Shown here: piece by piece, positions 1 to 6,025 of the stretch
Layout: the number at the start of each line of letters is the position of its first letter
Numbering within the stretch: the stretch's first letter is position 1
From: Firmicutes bacterium UBA5499
GTDB taxonomy: Bacteria; Bacillota; DTU084
NCBI GenBank assembly: GCA_002426275.1
Contig: DIPB01000042.1
Span: 16,974-22,998, forward strand
DNA: 6,025 nucleotides
Direction of reading: 5' to 3'
The notes under the pieces: generated by a model
What the model was told of the DNA's origin: nothing
The model's input: the letters and a program-made list of their open reading frames with translations, nothing else
Databases searched by the model: none
Translations under genes and position numbers: made by a program

Positions 1-697
1 CCTCTTCCCGTCAAATAAGCATTGCCGTTTTCGATCCGCACGCTCTCCAGCTCAAGGGGCAGAGGCAGTTCAACTAGGGGAATGGTGAACTCCACCTCAT
101 CGCCGATGTTGTCCAGGAGAAAGCGCGGCAGCTTGAAGTCCGCCACGAAAAAGTCGGTGGGCTTAAAGCGCAGCTCTCCTTTGGAGGGTGAAAACTCTCC
201 CGCGATGCTCAGTTTCACTTTCTGCCCTAAAAGCCGAGTCTGTCCGTGCACAGTCGCCTTTCCCTCTCTCAGCTCCATGCGCACTGCTGTGAGCGGTTTG
301 ACTCTTTTTTGCAGGTAGCCTGTAAGCTCCCCCTCGCTGAGGATCGCCGTTGCCCTGGCCCGGCGGGAAGAGAGAATCTTTACTTTTCCCTGCCGCAGCC
401 GCGCCAAGTCAAGCTGTAAAAGCTCAGCCTCGAAAAAAAAGGCGGAGATGGGGAAAGCGTCTTTGGTGCGTAGCCCTTTGGCCTCGATCTTCAAATCATG
501 CAGCTGGCCGCGGGCCCAGCTGCCGAGGTTGCCGGCTCCCAGGTCTACCCGTACCAGCTGGGCGGAGCTGAAAGCGCCCTCCACAGAATTTGCGATCTGC
601 CTTTCAGCCCAGGTTGCAAGCCAGCTGGGAAAATATCCCACGAAAAAAAGCAAGCAGACCGCCGCAGCTAAAAGCGACGCTCTCCTTGCCTTCCCGC

Positions 698-701
<4 letters not shown>
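1..701 (-). CDS. DUF2993 / LmeA-like membrane-anchored protein, C-terminus cut by window edge
   Basis: Reading leftward from a GTG at 701-699, the frame stays open to base 1 and gives 233 residues; the C-terminus is missing. Residues 1-7 are basic (MSGKARR) and residues 9-24 form a hydrophobic segment, so this is probably a signal anchor or signal peptide with the rest outside the cytoplasm. Cys16 is preceded by Ala-Ala-Val and does not make a convincing lipobox. The remainder alternates short beta-type stretches: a SWARGQLHDLKIEAKGL stretch near 61-77, an ILSEGELTGYL stretch near 120-130, and a late IPLVELPLPLELESVRIENG stretch near 207-226. These match my recollection of DUF2993, the family of mycobacterial LmeA, a phospholipid-binding periplasmic protein. 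Clostridial members have no role known to me. The start overlaps the prfB stop as GTGA, with AGGTGA four bases upstream, so it is probably translated by coupling in the secA-prfB operon. The frame holds T8 (433-440) and T7 runs. Family assignment is from remembered pattern, not a search. Confidence 0.8.
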
Positions 702-1799
<1,098 letters not shown>

Positions 1800-1806
1800 A
1801 AAACAT

Positions 1807-1812
1807 CCTCCT

Positions 1813-1813
<1 letters not shown>
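1807..1813 (-). promoter_or_regulatory. prfB ribosome binding site, sharing a base with the secA stop
   Basis: GAGGAGG lies 7 bases before the GTG start of prfB. Its first G is the last base of the secA TAG stop, so a ribosome ending secA stands directly on the prfB entry site. This decides the GTG start over the out-of-frame ATG that touches the SD. Confidence 0.85.
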
Positions 1814-4353
<2,540 letters not shown>

Positions 4354-4358
4354 GGTCC

Positions 4359-4366
4359 CACCTCCT
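4359..4366 (-). promoter_or_regulatory. secA ribosome binding site for a TTG start
   Basis: AGGAGGTG is fully complementary to the 16S 3' tail. The AGGAGG core ends 7 bases before TTG at 4353-4351. Its strength probably offsets the weak TTG codon and fixes the start. Confidence 0.88.
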
Positions 4367-4372
4367 GTTGCA

Positions 4373-4401
4373 ATTATATCACGTCTGCATGTGAGCTACA
4401 A
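4373..4401 (-). promoter_or_regulatory. secA operon promoter, extended -10 type
   Basis: A perfect TATAAT (4378-4373) is preceded by TG one base upstream (TGATATAAT, the extended -10 form). With the ideal 17-base spacer the -35 hexamer is TTGTAG (4401-4396), a 3-of-6 match to TTGACA. A start point 7 bases after the -10 falls at about 4366, the first base of the ribosome binding site, giving a leader of about 13-16 nt. The hexamers and spacing are seen; use as a promoter is inferred for a sigma-A type polymerase. Confidence 0.72.
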
Positions 4402-4419
4402 GCTTGACCTGGAAAGAGT

Positions 4420-4438
4420 TTTTAGCGCGATTTTAGCG
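4420..4438. repeat. two TTTTAGCG direct repeats, 11 bases apart
   Basis: TTTTAGCG occurs at 4420-4427 and 4431-4438, one helical turn apart and on the same DNA face. Seen from secA they read CGCTAAAA and lie about 54-72 bases upstream of the predicted start point. They could be a paired regulator site or an A-rich upstream promoter element. Only the repeat is certain. Confidence 0.45.
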
Positions 4439-4565
4439 GGTTTTACCCCAAATTACCGAAGTAACCCGAAGAGGTAGCGTGAAAACATCCGCCTTCCCCC
4501 ACGCCACCGGAAAAGGGCAGACTCCCGCCAGTGATTTGGTTCATAAAAATTGACGAGGCGAAAAA

Positions 4566-4704
4566 ATATCCCTTGGCGTTATCTATTTCATTATGGCTAC
4601 GACAACAGCGCCTTTGCCCGTGCGCCTTTCTCTCAAAAGCGATTTCAGAAAGCGCCAAAAGCAAAGGAGCGGGAGATACTCGAAGGGAATATATAGATAT
4701 CCCT
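4566..4704. other. long imperfect hairpin with a competing alternative stem
   Basis: Four nested stems can be drawn: 4566-4574 with 4683-4692 (ATATCCCTT against AAGGGaATAT), 4578-4584 with 4674-4679, 4608-4617 with 4661-4670 (GCgCCTTTGC against GCAAAGGaGC), and 4622-4630 with 4648-4655 (GCGCcTTTC against GAAAGCGC). Together they give about 32 base pairs, a 17-base apical loop and one large one-sided bulge (4585-4607). ATATCCCT recurs at 4697-4704 and can pair with the same AGGGaATAT strand across a 4-base loop, excluding the outer stem. Pairing is almost all Watson-Crick, so the strand cannot be told. It could be a non-coding RNA, a leader element or a degenerate repeat. Pairs were found by eye with no energy calculation. 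Confidence 0.4.
4590..4600. repeat. 11-base direct repeat, copy 1 (ATTATGGCTAC)
   Basis: ATTATGGCTAC here is identical to 4788-4798. This copy lies in the one-sided bulge of the long imperfect hairpin. The flanking bases (TATTTC before it) resemble those of the second copy only loosely. Confidence 0.6.
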
Positions 4705-4787
4705 CTAAGCATTCCCCCGCTTACAATGTCAGCAGAAAAAGCAGTCGCCGCGTCGACCTCTCCATTAATCAGCAAATAGAACTAGCT

Positions 4788-4798
4788 ATTATGGCTAC
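4788..4798. repeat. 11-base direct repeat, copy 2 (ATTATGGCTAC)
   Basis: This is the second exact copy, 198 bases from the first. The 187 bases between the copies have no matching inverted ends that I can see, so a target-site duplication around a small inserted element is possible but not supported by terminal repeats. Confidence 0.6.
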
Positions 4799-4813
4799 AT
4801 GAGTAAAACCTGT

Positions 4814-4867
4814 CGGCTGCCGCTTCTGTGCGCGTCCGTCAGGACGCGGCCCAAGCGGCTTTGGCCG
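4814..4867. other. three-part GC-rich hairpin
   Basis: Three stems nest: CGGC 4814-4817 with GCCG 4864-4867, GCCGCTT 4819-4825 with AAGCGGC 4853-4859, and CGCGTCC 4831-4837 with GGACGCG 4842-4848 around a 4-base loop. That is 18 base pairs with small internal loops. A rival local hairpin (CGGCC 4847-4851 with GGCCG 4863-4867) shares bases with it. On the minus strand it is followed within five bases by TTTT, so it could be a backup terminator; the T run is short. No strand preference can be shown. Confidence 0.45.
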
Positions 4868-4917
4868 TGATAACCACCTGTTTTTCCCTAACAAAATTCT
4901 CATTTTCCACTCTTTCT

Positions 4918-4961
4918 GGCACGAAAGAAACCCGTCCTTCGCGCGATGCAAAAGACGGGTT
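4918..4961 (-). terminator. probable intrinsic terminator of the substrate-binding protein transcript
   Basis: The minus-strand RNA forms AACCCGTC-TTTTGC, loop ATCGC, GCGAAG-GACGGGTT: 14 continuous pairs, two of them G-U, followed by TCTTTC. On the plus strand the same two positions become C-A mismatches, which points to minus-strand function. The T run is broken by C, so termination may be partial. It lies about 95 bases past the stop of the upstream gene and about 500 bases before the secA promoter, isolating the two units. Confidence 0.68.
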
Positions 4962-5046
4962 CTTCGCCGAGTCGAATCTGCGGATCCGCTGTCTGTTTTG
5001 TTGGATGGCCGCTCCGGTCCCGCTGTTTCCGATTTCCATGCGGTCC

Positions 5047-5076
5047 AAAAGCGTTTTACTGTTCTTCTACGCTTTT
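5047..5076 (-). other. hairpin overlapping the substrate-binding protein stop codon
   Basis: AAAAGCGT in the final codons (minus strand, 5076-5069) pairs perfectly with ACGCTTTT just after the stop (5054-5047), leaving a 14-base loop that contains the TAA. The T run is part of the stem, and only the central GCG/CGC is strong. It may be a weak terminator or a 3'-end stabiliser. Confidence 0.45.
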
Positions 5077-6025
5077 ATCATAGAATTGATGAGTTACAAT
5101 ATCAGCCGGGGTAAGCTCTCCTTTCTTGAGGAACCCTTCTCTCACCAGATCGTCGATCCAAGGTTGGATCTCTTCATCGACAATTTTCGTATCGTTGGCG
5201 TAATAGTGCGTGGTGGCCGCATCCACGTTCAGGGCCCTGGCGGTAATCTCTGCGGCCCGCTTGCGGTTTTCGGGTTTATTGGCCCAAATTTGCGCTTTGG
5301 TGATGGCGCGAACAAACGCCTGCACTCGGTCGGGATGCTCCGCGATAAATTTATCGGAAAAATAGTAAAGCGCTGTTCCGGTGGTGGCGCCCAGGCCCGC
5401 GTCGAAGGAATCTCCGATCTGCCTCAGTCCGGAATCCGTCGCCAACTTGTAAAAAGGAGGATGCACCTGGGCAATGTCGATATCTCCCTGGGAAACCGCC
5501 TGCAGCGCCTGTTGATTCGAGTCAAAGGTGACAAATTTAATGCGATCGCGGCCCAGTCCGAACTTATCAAAAATAGTGCTGACCACAAAGGTTGTGCAGC
5601 CGGGAATACGGCCGTTGATCAAGATCTTCTTCCCTTTTTTGTAATTTTTCAGATCTTCCCAGGACTTGATGGGGGAGTTCGGCGACACAAAATACTTCAT
5701 GTGACGGTATTCTTTGTCCGCTTCGTCTAGGGGCTCCAGGTCATCGCGGCTGACGCCCTTCACCTTTGCCCCGCCTTTGACAAACAGCGCCAGCTCATTG
5801 GGATGCGCATCCCCGATGTCGTTATTTCCGTTGATGATGGAGGTAAGCTGCTGATCATACCCCAGCGTTCCGGTGTACACCAGCTTCAGCCCTTCCTCCT
5901 CGAAAAATCCCAGCTCATCGGCTACCACATAAGGGGTAATGCCGCAATCCGTCCGGGTATAGGTGCGGATTTCCGTCAGTTCCTTGCCGCTTTTCCCGGC
6001 GACCTTCTTTTCATCCTGCTGCCGC
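5056..6025 (-). CDS. ABC transporter substrate-binding protein, NMT1/SsuA/TauA type, N-terminus outside window
   Basis: The frame is open from the right edge (first full codon at 6024) to TAA at 5058-5056, giving 322 residues with no start in view; an internal GTG at 5928 is not a plausible start because family sequence continues upstream of it (EIRTYTRTDCGITPYVVADE). The pattern is that of periplasmic or lipid-anchored binding proteins for nitrate, sulfonate, taurine or thiamine-precursor importers: an early VVADELGFFEEEGL motif, YDQQLTSIINGNNDIGDAH for the first lobe, SPNSPIKSWEDLKNYKKGKK, a GDIDIAQVHPPF turn in the second lobe, and a helical C-terminal tail. The gene beginning, with the export signal, must lie only a little upstream, since the first visible residues (RQQDEKKVAGKSGK) look like the linker after a signal or lipobox. 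The substrate cannot be told. No permease or ATPase follows it, so partners, if linked, lie upstream. The stretch to 5056 is followed by two hairpins. Confidence 0.88.
   Translation of the reverse strand, partial: RQQDEKKVAGKSGKELTEIRTYTRTDCGITPYVVADELGFFEEEGLKLVYTGTLGYDQQLTSIINGNNDIGDAHPNELALFVKGGAKVKGVSRDDLEPLDEADKEYRHMKYFVSPNSPIKSWEDLKNYKKGKKILINGRIPGCTTFVVSTIFDKFGLGRDRIKFVTFDSNQQALQAVSQGDIDIAQVHPPFYKLATDSGLRQIGDSFDAGLGATTGTALYYFSDKFIAEHPDRVQAFVRAITKAQIWANKPENRKRAAEITARALNVDAATTHYYANDTKIVDEEIQPWIDDLVREGFLKKGELTPADIVTHQFYDKSVEEQ

Larger units (their letters stand above)
4402..5055. other. gene-free structured intergenic region
   Basis: About 650 bases separate the substrate-binding protein gene from the secA promoter. 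Open frames exist on both strands (for example minus 4775-4443 and plus 4531-4779), but none has a ribosome binding site or a recognisable product, and they overlap each other. What the region does hold is secondary structure: a terminator-like hairpin (4929-4961), a three-part hairpin (4814-4867), a long imperfect hairpin (4566-4692), an 11-base direct repeat, a palindrome GCGGATCCGC at 4980-4989, and a small hairpin at 4453-4464 whose minus-strand RNA has a UUCG loop closed by C-G. I recognise no named riboswitch or known non-coding RNA here. Confidence 0.6.

Noticed and set aside
1804..1806. ATG as the prfB start
   Set aside because: It touches the SD with no spacing and is in neither of the two RF2 frames.
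4490..4545. Resemblance to part of a cobalamin riboswitch (CCCGCCAGTGA on the plus strand)
   Set aside because: The B12 box, the GGTG core and the usual spacing are missing, and no plus-strand gene follows.
4443..4775. 110-residue minus-strand open frame in the intergenic region
   Set aside because: It starts with TTG, has no ribosome binding site, no recognisable motif, and runs through the strong stems of the long hairpin; a frame this long is expected by chance at this GC content.
4531..4779. 82-residue plus-strand open frame over the same region
   Set aside because: No SD, no recognisable product, and it overlaps the equally weak minus-strand frame.
4601..4787. Small insertion element between the 11-base repeats
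   Set aside because: No terminal inverted repeats or transposase remnant were found, so only the direct repeats are annotated.
4828..5730. 300-residue plus-strand open frame
   Set aside because: Most of it is the antisense of the substrate-binding protein, whose minus-strand reading has clear family motifs; the plus-strand product has none.

Overview
The window looks like a chromosomal segment of a Firmicutes (Clostridia-type) bacterium with moderately high GC. The reasons are the secA-prfB gene order (known from Bacillus subtilis and relatives), near-perfect AGGAGG ribosome binding sites, frequent TTG/GTG starts, and a SecA of 846 residues with a C-terminal zinc motif. The genus cannot be fixed from the sequence. 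Every gene I can support lies on the minus strand, so the window reads from right to left.

Right edge (5056 to 6025): the C-terminal 322 residues of an ABC-transporter substrate-binding protein of the NMT1/SsuA/TauA type. Its start and export signal lie outside the window. A hairpin overlaps its stop codon, and a long terminator-like hairpin follows about 95 bases downstream. The terminator pairs completely only as minus-strand RNA.

Middle (about 4380 to 5055): roughly 675 bases with no convincing gene but much secondary structure. There is a three-part hairpin (4814-4867), a long imperfect hairpin with a competing alternative pairing (4566-4704), an 11-base direct repeat about 200 bases apart, and two TTTTAGCG repeats 11 bases apart. 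The region ends at a strong extended -10 promoter for secA. Its predicted start point falls almost on the ribosome binding site, so the secA leader would be only about 13-16 nt.

Left two-thirds (1 to 4353): a compact operon secA - prfB - DUF2993/LmeA-like gene. The secA stop shares a base with the prfB ribosome binding site. prfB stop and the third start overlap as GTGA. All three genes start with TTG or GTG. prfB carries the RF2 programmed +1 frameshift (CTT TGA C) after codon 23, so the 366-residue RF2 is encoded in two frames. Its Shine-Dalgarno-like stimulator sits 5 nt from the slippery codon, not the 3 nt of E. coli. The third gene encodes an N-terminally anchored, extracytoplasmic lipid-binding-type protein of unknown role, cut by the left edge.

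Together the operon joins protein export (SecA), termination at UGA/UAA (RF2) and a probable envelope protein that would itself need export. I see no mobile element, CRISPR array, tRNA or rRNA, and no clearly new multi-gene system. The most unusual material is the structured intergenic region and the details of the RF2 frameshift site.
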